The notes beneath the pieces were generated by a model. That model was not told where the DNA came from and made no database searches. It was given only the letters and a program-made list of their open reading frames with translations. Below are positions 10,068 through 18,250 of a stretch of 53,566 nt of DNA, piece after piece. Position 1 is the first letter of the stretch. Each line of letters starts with the position of its first letter. Origin of the DNA: Phycisphaeraceae bacterium. GTDB taxonomy: Bacteria; Planctomycetota; Phycisphaerae; Phycisphaerales; Phycisphaeraceae. The stretch lies in assembly GCA_020831765.1 (NCBI GenBank), contig JAFIFY010000021.1, positions 1-53,566 of the forward strand, in the 5' to 3' direction. A program made the position numbers and the translations under genes.

Positions 10068-11855
10068 TCATCGTGTGCGGCGTTGCGGTCTTCGGTATAG
10101 CGCGGCGATGCCCGCCAGTCCCAGGACGGCCAACGTGCCCGGTTCGGGAATGGCGGCCGAGGTGATGTCCACATCGTTCAGCCATACCGTTGCACCAGGT
10201 GATGCATCTCGCAGAATGAATTCCAGCTCCGCATCGGTGAGCGCGAACAGAGACGGGTCGAGAACCTTGAGATGGTCCTCCAGCCATTGGTTCGACGTGA
10301 TTTCTGATAAGTCGATGGATGCGAGCAACTGCTCATCAAGCCAGACATCGAGCCACCCGCTGACCGGGTCCGGGATTCGGTAGAGAAAACTGAGGAAAAA
10401 GTCGTCCGCCAGGGTATCAACATGAATGCCCAGTCCCGCTTCGGAATTCGCCGTCATGCTCGCGACAAACTCGCCGGGGTTATCCGGATCCTCAATGATT
10501 TCCACCGACCCGGATACGACATACCAGGGGTCCAGACCGCCGCTGAGAAAAGCGCCATTCGTAATGGTGATCTCACGGGAGTAGTACTGGATAAACGCGG
10601 GATGATCATGGGAACCGAACGTCTTAATGAGCGACCCGTCCGGCGCGATGTGGTAGATCAGTCCCTCGTGGTTACTGGTGACGAACAAGCTGCCATCGGG
10701 CGCGAAGGACATGAATTGGGGTGAACGGAGCCAGTCTGGTTCCGCATCAGGTTCGTTGAGATCAGGGCCGACAAAAACATCGATGAATTCACCAGTCAAG
10801 GGGTCGTATCGCAGAATCTGGTGATTGTCCTGACTGGCAACATACAGGAGTTTGTCAGGGCCGATTCTTATATTATAAATATTATTCAAGCCCATCTGTT
10901 CATTGGCATCGGGACTGTCCGGGCGATTGGTGATGAAACCTCTTTCCACGGTGGATGTGTGCGAGATTCCTCCGGTATTGCTGACTTCGACGCCGGCGCT
11001 GGTCCCCGGTGCCGCGGTCAAACGCAACTTCAGTTCGACATCACGATTCCCCGGAGCAATGCCATGGGCATCGATTCCGGGCCAGAGCGAAAAGCTATTC
11101 TGCCTCTCGAAGACCAACTCTCCATCCACAAGAACTTCGAACATGCTATTTGAGGCGCCCCCGACAAAAGTCGCCCGCAAAGTGTTACCAATATCGAATG
11201 TCGGGATCGTTCGTTTAAGGGTAACAGTGCTGTGGAAGTCAGCATCCGCGGTCACTTCCACCCGCATCGCGTTGTCAGATATCGAGTAAGTCCCGTCACC
11301 ATCCAGAACCCACTGATCATCGAAGGGGATTATGGTGCTTGACCCCAGATCGTTCCCCCAGCGGGAGATTGAATTGGTGCCGCGATGCGAGATCAGCCCT
11401 CCGAAATCGTATCCCCGCAACGGTGCCAGACCAAAGCTTTGATTGAGGACAAAGGGCCTTGAAAGAAAATGCCCCGTGTTCTGGTCAATCTCCCATGTCC
11501 CAAAGTTTGTTCCAAGTATCGTGCCATCTGGACGTGGCAGGAAGTCATAAAAAAGTGCCCCATGAAACGGCACCAATGTTTCACTGAGAATATGCCCGGT
11601 TCGTGCATTGATCCGGTAGATTTTGTTCGGAGCGCTTGCGAACAAAATACCGTGGTCACCCAGGCCGATCCCTCGAACACCGTACATGTTCCAAGGCCCC
11701 TCGATCGGGTTGACCTGAAGGAGATCACCGGTTACGGCATCGTAACGATAGATGACATCGTCCGCCCAACTCCCGACAAGAACATGATCCTGGGCCAGTC
11801 CCGCCGATGCGCTACCCAGAAGGATAGCTCCCGCCCAAACGCTCACCTTGAACAT
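10068..11855 (-). CDS. PEP-CTERM sorted beta-propeller/NHL-like protein
   Basis: Exported 595-residue protein. It has a signal peptide (MFKVSVWAGAILLGSASAG then LAQ), propeller-like blades (VLVGSWADDVIYRYDAVTGD, LLYVASQDNHQILRYDPLTG, FAPDGSLFVTSNHEGLIYHI), a central beta-rich domain, and a textbook C-terminal PEP-CTERM tripartite signal: IPEPGTLAVLGLAGIAAL, then an Arg-rich tail (RRPQRRTR). Such proteins are cleaved and sorted at the envelope by an exosortase, usually in exopolysaccharide-producing bacteria. The exosortase itself is not in the window, but an exosortase-associated type polysaccharide deacetylase is at 36.2 kb. The start ATG follows a purine-rich stretch that acts as the ribosome binding site. 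Ligand or function of the propeller is unknown. Confidence 0.88.
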   Translation of the reverse strand: MFKVSVWAGAILLGSASAGLAQDHVLVGSWADDVIYRYDAVTGDLLQVNPIEGPWNMYGVRGIGLGDHGILFASAPNKIYRINARTGHILSETLVPFHGALFYDFLPRPDGTILGTNFGTWEIDQNTGHFLSRPFVLNQSFGLAPLRGYDFGGLISHRGTNSISRWGNDLGSSTIIPFDDQWVLDGDGTYSISDNAMRVEVTADADFHSTVTLKRTIPTFDIGNTLRATFVGGASNSMFEVLVDGELVFERQNSFSLWPGIDAHGIAPGNRDVELKLRLTAAPGTSAGVEVSNTGGISHTSTVERGFITNRPDSPDANEQMGLNNIYNIRIGPDKLLYVASQDNHQILRYDPLTGEFIDVFVGPDLNEPDAEPDWLRSPQFMSFAPDGSLFVTSNHEGLIYHIAPDGSLIKTFGSHDHPAFIQYYSREITITNGAFLSGGLDPWYVVSGSVEIIEDPDNPGEFVASMTANSEAGLGIHVDTLADDFFLSFLYRIPDPVSGWLDVWLDEQLLASIDLSEITSNQWLEDHLKVLDPSLFALTDAELEFILRDASPGATVWLNDVDITSAAIPEPGTLAVLGLAGIAALYRRPQRRTR

Positions 11856-12009
11856 GATCCAACTCTCTTTCTCTCAACCTGCGCTGCATGCGAGGCGATT
11901 CAACGGGTAGTCGAAATATGGTCAAACCCGTGGATCATCTCCACATACCGCGCATCCCAGCCGGAAAACCCGCCACCGAGCGATGACGACCAAAGTCTTC
12001 CCGAACTGA

Positions 12010-12038
12010 TGCTTACCACAATTTCGCCAACAATGCAA
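12010..12038 (-). promoter_or_regulatory. Possible promoter for PEP-CTERM gene
   Basis: On the minus strand TTGCAT and TAAGCA are 17 bases apart, about 155 bases before the PEP-CTERM gene start, in an AT-rich part of a 340-base gap (11856-12195) that holds no gene I can support. The -10 match is weak. Confidence 0.3.
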
Positions 12039-12195
12039 CCCCTCGCGTTGTTTTTTTGAGGTCCGGTTATCGCTCGGCAGTCAGGCTATGTTCTTCCGCC
12101 GGACACCAACGCGAAACGAATTCCAGGGTTCTGGTGCCGCTTCACGGGCTCCTCGCGAGATGGCGCGTCATGGGCAGTTGCCGTATGATCCAGCC

Positions 12196-13023
12196 ATGGC
12201 ACTGATCCACTGCAACTTCTTTTCCGAGACATTGGGCCTTAGCTGTTCGATGGATGTGATTCTGCCTCAGGCGACTTCCCGGCAGATCGGCATGGCGGGG
12301 CGCGCCGGGCGGGGGCTTCATCCAGCGCTTTATCTTCTGCACGGGCTCAGTGATGATCACACGATCTGGCAGCGGCGGACGAGCATCGAGCGGTATGTCG
12401 CGGAATTGGGGCTGGCGGTGGTGATGCCGGCGGTGGATCGGAGCTTTTACGCCGACATGGCCAGCGGGCCGCGCTACTGGACCTTTATCAGTGAAGAGCT
12501 GCCGGCCCTGGCCCGCTCGTTCTTCCCGTTGAGCGATCGGCGGGAGGATAACTTCGTGGCGGGGCTCTCGATGGGGGGCTACGGGGCGATGAAGCTGGGG
12601 CTGAGTTGCCCGGATCGGTTCGCGGCCGCGGCGAGCCTGTCGGGCGTGGTGGATATCGGGTGCCGGACGCTGAGCAGCGCTTCGAGCCGGGACGGCTTCC
12701 GCTGGGACTCGGTCTTCGACGATCCATCGAGCCTCGCCGGCTCGGAGAATGACCTTTTCGAGCTGGCCCGGCGCGTGGCCTCGGACGGCCCGTCAGTGCC
12801 CCGGCTGTTTCTCTGCTGCGGCGATGAGGATGGGCTCTTTGAAATGAACGAGCGTTTTCGAGACCATCTGCGGGAACTGGGGCTCGAGCCGGAGTGGCAT
12901 GCCGATGCCGGCCGGGCGCATGATTGGGGCTACTGGGACGAGCGGATTCAGACCGTGCTGAACTGGCTGCCCTTGGCCCGCGCCGACAACTTACAGGAGA
13001 TCAGCCATGGCCAAAAGACCTGA
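12196..13023 (+). CDS. Esterase D / S-formylglutathione hydrolase-like esterase
   Basis: Alpha/beta-hydrolase of about 275 residues in the EstA/FrmB (tributyrin esterase-like) family. Visible are the oxyanion strand [10 protein letters not shown], the nucleophile elbow GLSMGGYG (S125), an acid in [10 protein letters not shown] (D210 or D212) and the histidine in [10 protein letters not shown] (H242). It probably hydrolyses short acyl or carbohydrate esters in the cytoplasm; the substrate cannot be told. I prefer ATG 12196 because the upstream in-frame part (from 12088) is Arg/Ala-rich and unlike the family. Its end overlaps the next gene by 17 bases. Confidence 0.85.
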   Translation: MALIHCNFFSETLGLSCSMDVILPQATSRQIGMAGRAGRGLHPALYLLHGLSDDHTIWQRRTSIERYVAELGLAVVMPAVDRSFYADMASGPRYWTFISEELPALARSFFPLSDRREDNFVAGLSMGGYGAMKLGLSCPDRFAAAASLSGVVDIGCRTLSSASSRDGFRWDSVFDDPSSLAGSENDLFELARRVASDGPSVPRLFLCCGDEDGLFEMNERFRDHLRELGLEPEWHADAGRAHDWGYWDERIQTVLNWLPLARADNLQEISHGQKT

Positions 13024-13276
13024 TCTGACGCGCGGCCAGCAGCGGATTGTCAAGCGGTATTACGAGCACCAGGACACGATCCGCTCCAACAACCTGGCCG
13101 AGATCGTCAGCGAGCTTTACCTGGCCGAGACCGAGGGCCGGCGCAAGCAACTCTGGACCCGGGCCCGCAAGGCGCTGGAGGGGCTCAAGGCCGACCCGGT
13201 GACGATGCAGCGCGTGCTCGAGAGCCAGGATGTCGCGGGGCTGGCGAAGCTGGCTGAGCGGCTCGGGCGGCAGTAG
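13007..13276 (+). CDS. Small conserved-type hypothetical protein
   Basis: An 89-residue, highly charged, all-helical-looking protein ([28 protein letters not shown]) with no membrane segment. CAGGAG lies seven bases before the ATG, and the gene overlaps the esterase end by 17 bases, so the two are translationally coupled. The segment [19 protein letters not shown] looks like a helical hairpin. I do not recognise a family; no function is proposed. Confidence 0.72.
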   Translation: MAKRPDLTRGQQRIVKRYYEHQDTIRSNNLAEIVSELYLAETEGRRKQLWTRARKALEGLKADPVTMQRVLESQDVAGLAKLAERLGRQ

Positions 13277-13430
13277 GGGGGAGCCCGGGGGGATGGCTTT
13301 GGCGATTCCAGACCCCGGATGCGGCCGGTGCGGATCGACAATTTTATGGAAAAAGGCTGGTTTTGGGTCGTGCGACCGGTTGGGATCGGGCGTGGCGGCG
13401 TTCGGGGTGATCTTGCCGGACAAGTTGGTG

Positions 13431-13459
13431 TTGACCCTGGGGTTGGCCTGGGGGAGAAT
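13431..13459 (+). promoter_or_regulatory. Possible sigma-70 promoter before FlgI-like gene
   Basis: TTGACC (13431-13436), 17 bases, GAGAAT (13454-13459), in the 259-base gap after the small gene. The translation start is 77 bases downstream. The -10 is imperfect. Confidence 0.35.
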
Positions 13460-13535
13460 AGAGCATCCCGCTTTTCGATCCTCGAAGGCGGTTTCCGCCT
13501 GTTCGCATCGCAATCGGTTCACGGAAGGTTATTCC

Positions 13536-15674
13536 ATGCAGGTTCGACCCCTGTCGGCGTGCTGCCGACGCATCGCAAGGTCAGTTCTCCCGCCGCGCTG
13601 TTCATTCCGGGCCATTTCCGGTGTCGCCCTGGTGCCGGCCATCGTGGGCTGGCTGCTGTTGATCGGTCTGCCGGCCGGTTGCGCTCAGCAGCAGCATACG
13701 GTGGACATTCCGCCGCCGCCTGCGCTCCATGGGCCGGAATATCTGCACGGCACGGTCGGCTCGTACACCCGGCCGCGCGGCCTGACGCCGATCGCGGTGG
13801 GGGGGTATGGCGTGGTGGTCAATCTCAACGGAACCGGTTCGTCGGATGTGCCCTCGTATCTGCGTGCCAACATCGAGAACCGGATGCGTCGATACGGCTT
13901 TGGCAACCCGGAGATGGGCGGCGAGGGGTTGATCCCTCGGCGGGTACTGGCCAGCTCGCGGACATCGATCGTCGAGGTTCGCGGTGTGATTCCGCCGGCG
14001 GCGCCGCGCGGCTCGCGATTCGATCTGGTCGTGACCGCCGAGCCGAGCACCCAGACCATCAGTCTCCAGGGCGGGATGCTCTGGACCACCGAACTCTCGG
14101 AAACGGGCCTCAATCGCGATGGGTTGTGGACCAAGCCCGAAGCCATGGGTCAGGGCGCCTTGCTGATCGACCCGTTCGCCGAGGACAAGCCCGAGGATGA
14201 GCGCTTCAAGCTGGAGCGCGAGGCGGTCGTCCTGGCCGGTGGCGTGGTGCAGCGCGATCGCCCGGTGGAACTGGTGCTCAATCGTCCGGATGCCAGGCTG
14301 GCGCGGATGATGGCCGGGCGGATCAACCAGCGATTCCCGCGCGAGACGACCGACCGACTGGATACGGCGGTGGCTCTATCCGATGAGGTGGTGCGGATCA
14401 ATGTTCCGTCGCGATATTTCGGCGAACCCCTGCGGCTTCTGGAGAAGATCCAGTACACGTTCGTCGGGCATTACGATGGCTTCGAGGCCGAGAAGGCTCG
14501 GGAGATGGGCGGGCTGCTGGTCAAGGACCCATCGAAGGCCAAGGTCGTGGCCAACGTGTGGGAGGTGCTGGGTCGGACGGCCCTGCCCGAGATCGCCAAC
14601 TATTACGACCATTCGGACCCAGAGGTGCGATTCGCCGCGCTGCAGGCCGGCTCGCGGCTTGGCGATCGGGCGACCATGCGCAGGCTGATCGAGCATGCGC
14701 GTGATCCGCATCCGGAATTGAGGCTTCGGGCCGCGGAATTGATGGTGGTCTTCCCTCGAGAGCAGGAGATCACCACGGCGCTGGGCCGCTTGCTGAGTGA
14801 TTCGGATCGCCGCGTTCGGATCGAAGCGTACGAGACATTGTCGGCCCAGGATTCGCGGCTTATCGAGAGTCGCACATTCGGCGAAGGCTCGAACGCCAAG
14901 TTCCGGCTCGATCTGGTCCCGGCCGAGCGTCCCCTGATCTACATCAGCCAGGTCCGCACGCCGCGCATCGTGATCTTCTCGCCCGACACCGGCTTCCGCA
15001 CGCCGGCGCTGGTGCGCCTGTGGAATGATCGGCTCATGCTTCGGGCTCCATCTTCGCAGGAGATGTTGTCGGTCTTCTATCAACCGTATCGTGGAAGCAA
15101 CCGCACGCCCACCATCGCGCCGACGGTGGCCAATCTGATCTGGCTTCTGGGCCATCGGCCGACGATGGAGCGGCCGCAGATGGGGCTGGACCTTTCCTTC
15201 AGCGAGGTGGCCAACGCCGTTTACCAGCTACATCGCAAGGGTGTGCTCGAAGCCGAGGTCGAGGTGCAACTCAGCCCCTTGGCCGCGCTGCTGGCCAGGT
15301 ATAAGGATTCGCCTTCGAGCGTGCATCCGGAGTTCGCCGACGATGCGGGCCTGATCCCGGTTTCCCGCGAGTTCGATGCGTTGGATGAGGGCGATGAGGA
15401 CGATCCGTTCATCCCGATCCCGATGCCGCTGACCGGCCACGATGCCTTTATGGACGATGAGCCGCGCCAGGGCGATTCGCGACGCGGGGACGGATCGGGG
15501 GATGCTGCTCGGGGCTCGCGAGATTCCGGGGGTATTCGTGATTCCGGGCGTTCCGGGGGCGGGGGCGAGGAGGATTGGGATCTGCCGATCCCGCTTCCGG
15601 ATGATCCGAAGCGGGACCATGCACGCGGGTCGCTTGAGGAGGATGACCTGCCGATACCGTTGCCGCTGGATTAG
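13536..15674 (+). CDS. FlgI-like (P-ring) lipoprotein fused to HEAT-like repeats
   Basis: About 712 residues. After an N-terminal hydrophobic segment ending in a lipobox-like LPAGC, residues about 70-330 follow the order of flagellar P-ring protein FlgI: GYGVVVNLNGTG (FlgI GYGLVVGLDGTG), a valine-rich strand followed by IPPAAPRGSRFDLVV (FlgI PPFGRQGQTIDVVV), SLQGGMLWTTEL (FlgI SLRGGTLLMTPL), then VELVLNRPDARLARMMAGRI and INVPSRY. From about 340 to 450 come HEAT-like helical repeats (DHSDPEVRFAALQAGSRLGD, DPHPELRLRAAELMVVF, SDSDRRVRIEAYETL), then an unassigned domain, and finally an acidic Gly/Asp/Arg-rich tail with three PIPxP motifs. GGAAGG lies about ten bases before the ATG. The open frame continues upstream to 13230, but that part is not protein-like. 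Whether it is the P-ring subunit of this organism's flagellum or a divergent paralogue is unknown. Confidence 0.75.
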   Translation: MQVRPLSACCRRIARSVLPPRCSFRAISGVALVPAIVGWLLLIGLPAGCAQQQHTVDIPPPPALHGPEYLHGTVGSYTRPRGLTPIAVGGYGVVVNLNGTGSSDVPSYLRANIENRMRRYGFGNPEMGGEGLIPRRVLASSRTSIVEVRGVIPPAAPRGSRFDLVVTAEPSTQTISLQGGMLWTTELSETGLNRDGLWTKPEAMGQGALLIDPFAEDKPEDERFKLEREAVVLAGGVVQRDRPVELVLNRPDARLARMMAGRINQRFPRETTDRLDTAVALSDEVVRINVPSRYFGEPLRLLEKIQYTFVGHYDGFEAEKAREMGGLLVKDPSKAKVVANVWEVLGRTALPEIANYYDHSDPEVRFAALQAGSRLGDRATMRRLIEHARDPHPELRLRAAELMVVFPREQEITTALGRLLSDSDRRVRIEAYETLSAQDSRLIESRTFGEGSNAKFRLDLVPAERPLIYISQVRTPRIVIFSPDTGFRTPALVRLWNDRLMLRAPSSQEMLSVFYQPYRGSNRTPTIAPTVANLIWLLGHRPTMERPQMGLDLSFSEVANAVYQLHRKGVLEAEVEVQLSPLAALLARYKDSPSSVHPEFADDAGLIPVSREFDALDEGDEDDPFIPIPMPLTGHDAFMDDEPRQGDSRRGDGSGDAARGSRDSGGIRDSGRSGGGGEEDWDLPIPLPDDPKRDHARGSLEEDDLPIPLPLD

Positions 15675-15754
15675 CCAGGCTGGCCGCGAGCGGACCGGGG
15701 GGCCGGGGGACCGGGCTTGGGGGCCTATGGGGCATGGCCGGGGCGCTGTGGGTC

Positions 15755-15775
15755 GCCCGGTTGGCCGGGCTTTTT
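15755..15775 (+). terminator. Intrinsic terminator after FlgI-like gene
   Basis: GCCCGG-TTGG-CCGGGC (15755-15770) is a perfect six-base-pair stem with a four-base loop followed directly by TTTTT. It lies 80 bases after the stop codon. The T-run overlaps the -35 box of the next promoter. Confidence 0.7.
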
Positions 15776-15802
15776 GAAATCGCCCCGGTTTGGACCTAAT
15801 AT
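15774..15802 (+). promoter_or_regulatory. Strong sigma-70-like promoter for folE2
   Basis: TTGAAA (15774-15779), exactly 17 bases, TAATAT (15797-15802): five of six matches in the -10 and four of six in the -35. folE2 starts about 70 bases downstream. Together with the terminator just before, it marks a transcription-unit border. Confidence 0.7.
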
Positions 15803-15874
15803 TACCAACCTGTTTGCGCATCATCGCTCTGCAACCGCAAGTGCGAAATAGCTTTAGGGAAAGATGACCGCCTG

Positions 15875-16693
15875 ATGAAACCTCCCCTTGAGGCCGCCGA
15901 ACAACTTCTGCCCGATATTCAGGCCAGCCCAGACGATCGCCACCTGGCGATTGATCGGGTCGGCGTGAGCAATCTTCGCTATCCCCTGACGGTGTCCACG
16001 CGTGATGGCCGGGGCCAGACCACCGTGGGCGAGTTCAACCTTTCGGTCTCGCTGCCCCATGATCAGAAGGGCACGCACATGAGCCGCTTTCTGGAGGTTC
16101 TAAACGAACAGCCCTCGCCGATGGTGCCGCGGGATGTGCTGAAGCTGGCCCAGGATGTTCAGCGTCGGCTCCAGGCACCCCATGCGTTCGTCCGCGTCGA
16201 TTTCCCGTTCTTCATCGATAAGCCCGCGCCGGTCTCGGGGGTCGTGGGCAAGATCGATGTGCGTGCCGGGCTGTCGGCGGAGGTGGGGCCGACCGGTCGC
16301 AACGATTGGATGATGAGCGTTAAGGTGCCGGCGACGAGCCTGTGCCCGTGCTCACGGCAGATCAGCGAGTATGGCGCGCACAATCAGCGGTGCGAGATGG
16401 AAGCGCATGTGCGGATCGTCGAGGGGGCATCGATGAGCTTTGAGGAACTGATCGACCGCGTCGAGCAGGCGGCCAGCACGCAGGTGTTCTCGGTGCTCAA
16501 GCGTCCGGATGAGAAGTGGGTCACCGAGAAGGCATACGAGAACCCCAAGTTCGTTGAGGACATCGTGCGCGATCTGGCGCTGGCGATGGAGCGCGAGCCG
16601 CGCATCGCGTGGTACCGGGTGCGCAGCGAGAACTATGAATCCATCCACAATCACGATGCCTTCGCCCAGATCGAGCGCGACCTGGGGCGGTGA
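15875..16693 (+). CDS. folE2: GTP cyclohydrolase FolE2 (type IB)
   Basis: Converts GTP to 7,8-dihydroneopterin triphosphate, the first step of folate (and queuosine precursor) synthesis. The 272-residue length and the hallmark SLCPCSRQISEYGAHNQR at about residues 153-170 identify the FolE2/GCYH-IB family, which is unrelated in sequence to FolE and can use metals other than zinc. N-terminal RVGVSNLRYPLTV and FNLSVSLPHDQKGTHMSRF are also family-typical. A purine-rich AGGGAAAG lies upstream of the ATG. No folate partner gene is adjacent; the gene is preceded by its own promoter. Confidence 0.93.
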   Translation: MKPPLEAAEQLLPDIQASPDDRHLAIDRVGVSNLRYPLTVSTRDGRGQTTVGEFNLSVSLPHDQKGTHMSRFLEVLNEQPSPMVPRDVLKLAQDVQRRLQAPHAFVRVDFPFFIDKPAPVSGVVGKIDVRAGLSAEVGPTGRNDWMMSVKVPATSLCPCSRQISEYGAHNQRCEMEAHVRIVEGASMSFEELIDRVEQAASTQVFSVLKRPDEKWVTEKAYENPKFVEDIVRDLALAMEREPRIAWYRVRSENYESIHNHDAFAQIERDLGR

Positions 16694-16823
16694 CCGATCA
16701 AGGGGCGGGGAGTCGGCGGGCTGGTCCGACCCGCTCCTGAACAATCCTTTCATAGACTGATGCTCCAGGCGGGAGCGGGCTGTGTGATGTTCGTTGGCCC
16801 GCAATCGCCCAGGAGGATGCATC

Positions 16824-17390
16824 ATGATTCTTCACTGCTGCGTGTTCTGCGCTTCGAGCCCGGATGTGGAGTCTCACTACCTGGAGCTTGCGCATCGAAC
16901 AGGTCGCCTGGTCGCCGAGCATCATGCCCGGCTGGTTTTCGGGGGATCGCGGTGCGGCTGCATGGAAAGCCTGGCGGTCGGCGCGCTGGAAGTCGGCGGC
17001 CGGGTGATCGGCATCCTGCCCGATTTCAGAGTCGAGACGGACTGGCACGACTATCCAACGCTTGAACTGGAGCATGTCCAGAGCCTGCACCAGCGCAAGA
17101 GCCGCATGGAGGAACTGGCCGATGTGTTCATCATTCTGCCCGGCGGACTGGGCACGCTGGATGAACTGCACGAAGTGTTGGCACTTCGCCTGCTGGGCTA
17201 CCTGGACCGGCCGGTGTATCTGATCAATGACCGGGGTTTCTTCGATCCACTGTTGAGCTTCTACGACCAATTGCGCGGGTTGGGGTTCTGCCGCGTGGAT
17301 TATCGGTCGCTGGTGGAGGTCAAGGACCGTCCCGAGGAGGTGTTCTCGGACCTGATGATGCGGGGTGCGTTGACCCGCGGCGTACGCTAA
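16824..17390 (+). CDS. LOG-family nucleoside monophosphate phosphoribohydrolase
   Basis: Rossmann-like protein of 188 residues of the LOG/lysine-decarboxylase-like family, which removes ribose 5-phosphate from cytokinin riboside monophosphate or other nucleotides. The nucleotide-binding signature is PGGLGTLDEL at about residue 106, preceded by FGGSRCGCMES, a variant of the usual GGGxxGLMG. The substitution of the second and later glycines is unusual. AGGAGG sits seven bases before the ATG at 16824, which settles the start against an upstream in-frame one at 16794. The in vivo substrate in bacteria is usually unclear. Confidence 0.87.
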   Translation: MILHCCVFCASSPDVESHYLELAHRTGRLVAEHHARLVFGGSRCGCMESLAVGALEVGGRVIGILPDFRVETDWHDYPTLELEHVQSLHQRKSRMEELADVFIILPGGLGTLDELHEVLALRLLGYLDRPVYLINDRGFFDPLLSFYDQLRGLGFCRVDYRSLVEVKDRPEEVFSDLMMRGALTRGVR

Positions 17391-17728
17391 CCTGCGTTGT
17401 TTGAATGGGTCATGTCTGGATGCGGGCCCGGGGTTGTGTCAGCGGTCGCGGAGGGGCGATGCGGCCCATGAATGCAAGGCCCGGATCGAAACGGCTTGTT
17501 CTTCAGGCGTAGCCGATCCATTGGGGCGCCGATGGGGCCGCAACCTCCGGCTTGGCTGGCGGGCCTCGGTGTTGAGCATCCGCCGAACCAAAGGGGTTGA
17601 GCCGCGCACAAGGGGGGTTCATGGCTGGATCGGCCTCGCGCCGATGATGCTTGGGAACCGCGCCGCTGGGGATCGAACGTACATCGATCCATCGGAGGAT
17701 CCGAAACAGCGCGGCAAGTGAGGTCTGG
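17391..17728. other. Intergenic region before the flagellar regulatory genes
   Basis: 338 bases with no supported gene. Two ORFs across it (17401-17721 on +, 17387-17746 on -) are Arg/Gly/Cys-rich and lack start signals. I see no clear sigma-70, sigma-54 or sigma-28 promoter, although one would be expected here for the following three-gene unit. Confidence 0.5.
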
Positions 17729-18244
17729 ATGACCCGACCACCCCATGCAACCGCCCGGCCGCTATCCACGGGCCGAACATCCGCGACCGCTGAGGTTGCG
17801 CTGGGAGAGCTTCTGGCCCTGGTCCAGGCTCAGGGCCGCGCCATCGACCGGCTTTGTGAACTGGCCGAGTGGCAGGATTCCCAGCCCGTTGAGACCGATA
17901 ACCCTCCTCTGGCGGCGTGGATATCCCAGCGCGATGAACTGATTCGAATTCTCGGGGCGCTGGAAGCGCGCCTGGCCGAGCTCTGGCCCGGTTGGGAGGC
18001 GATCCACCGAACCGGCGAGCCGGGCGAGGTCGAGCGGCTGGACCAGCAATTGCGGCTCCGTAATACGGCGTTGGATCGATTGAACAAGCTTGATGACCAG
18101 GTCCGGGCAGGGCTTGAAACCCGCAAGCAGGCGTTGCGGGGCGAGCTATCGCGCGTGCAGACCGGGGGCAAAGTCATCAGCGCTTACCAGCGTACACCCA
18201 CGCGTGCCCTGAACGCGGCATGTTTCACCGACCAGGAGATTTAG
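17729..18244 (+). CDS. FlgN-like flagellar export chaperone (putative)
   Basis: A 171-residue, mostly helical protein with heptad-like Leu spacing (GELLALVQAQGRAIDRL, ISQRDELIRILGALEARLAE, LDRLNKLDDQVRAGLETRK) ending in GKVISAYQRT, similar to the C-terminal end of FlgN/FliT-type chaperones, which hold hook-filament junction proteins before export. The match is by pattern, not by a diagnostic motif, so the call is tentative. GTGAGG precedes the ATG. It stands six bases before the flagellar histidine kinase gene and 2.7 kb before flgB, which supports a flagellar role. Confidence 0.55.
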   Translation: MTRPPHATARPLSTGRTSATAEVALGELLALVQAQGRAIDRLCELAEWQDSQPVETDNPPLAAWISQRDELIRILGALEARLAELWPGWEAIHRTGEPGEVERLDQQLRLRNTALDRLNKLDDQVRAGLETRKQALRGELSRVQTGGKVISAYQRTPTRALNAACFTDQEI

Positions 18245-18250
18245 TTCGGC

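Noticed and set aside
13230-13535. N-terminal extension of the FlgI-like frame
   Set aside because: Overlaps the preceding gene, is not protein-like, and would bury the signal peptide; ATG 13536 has a good ribosome binding site.
17401-17721. 106-codon ORF before the FlgN-like gene
   Set aside because: Arg/Gly/Cys-rich, no ribosome binding site, unlike any protein.
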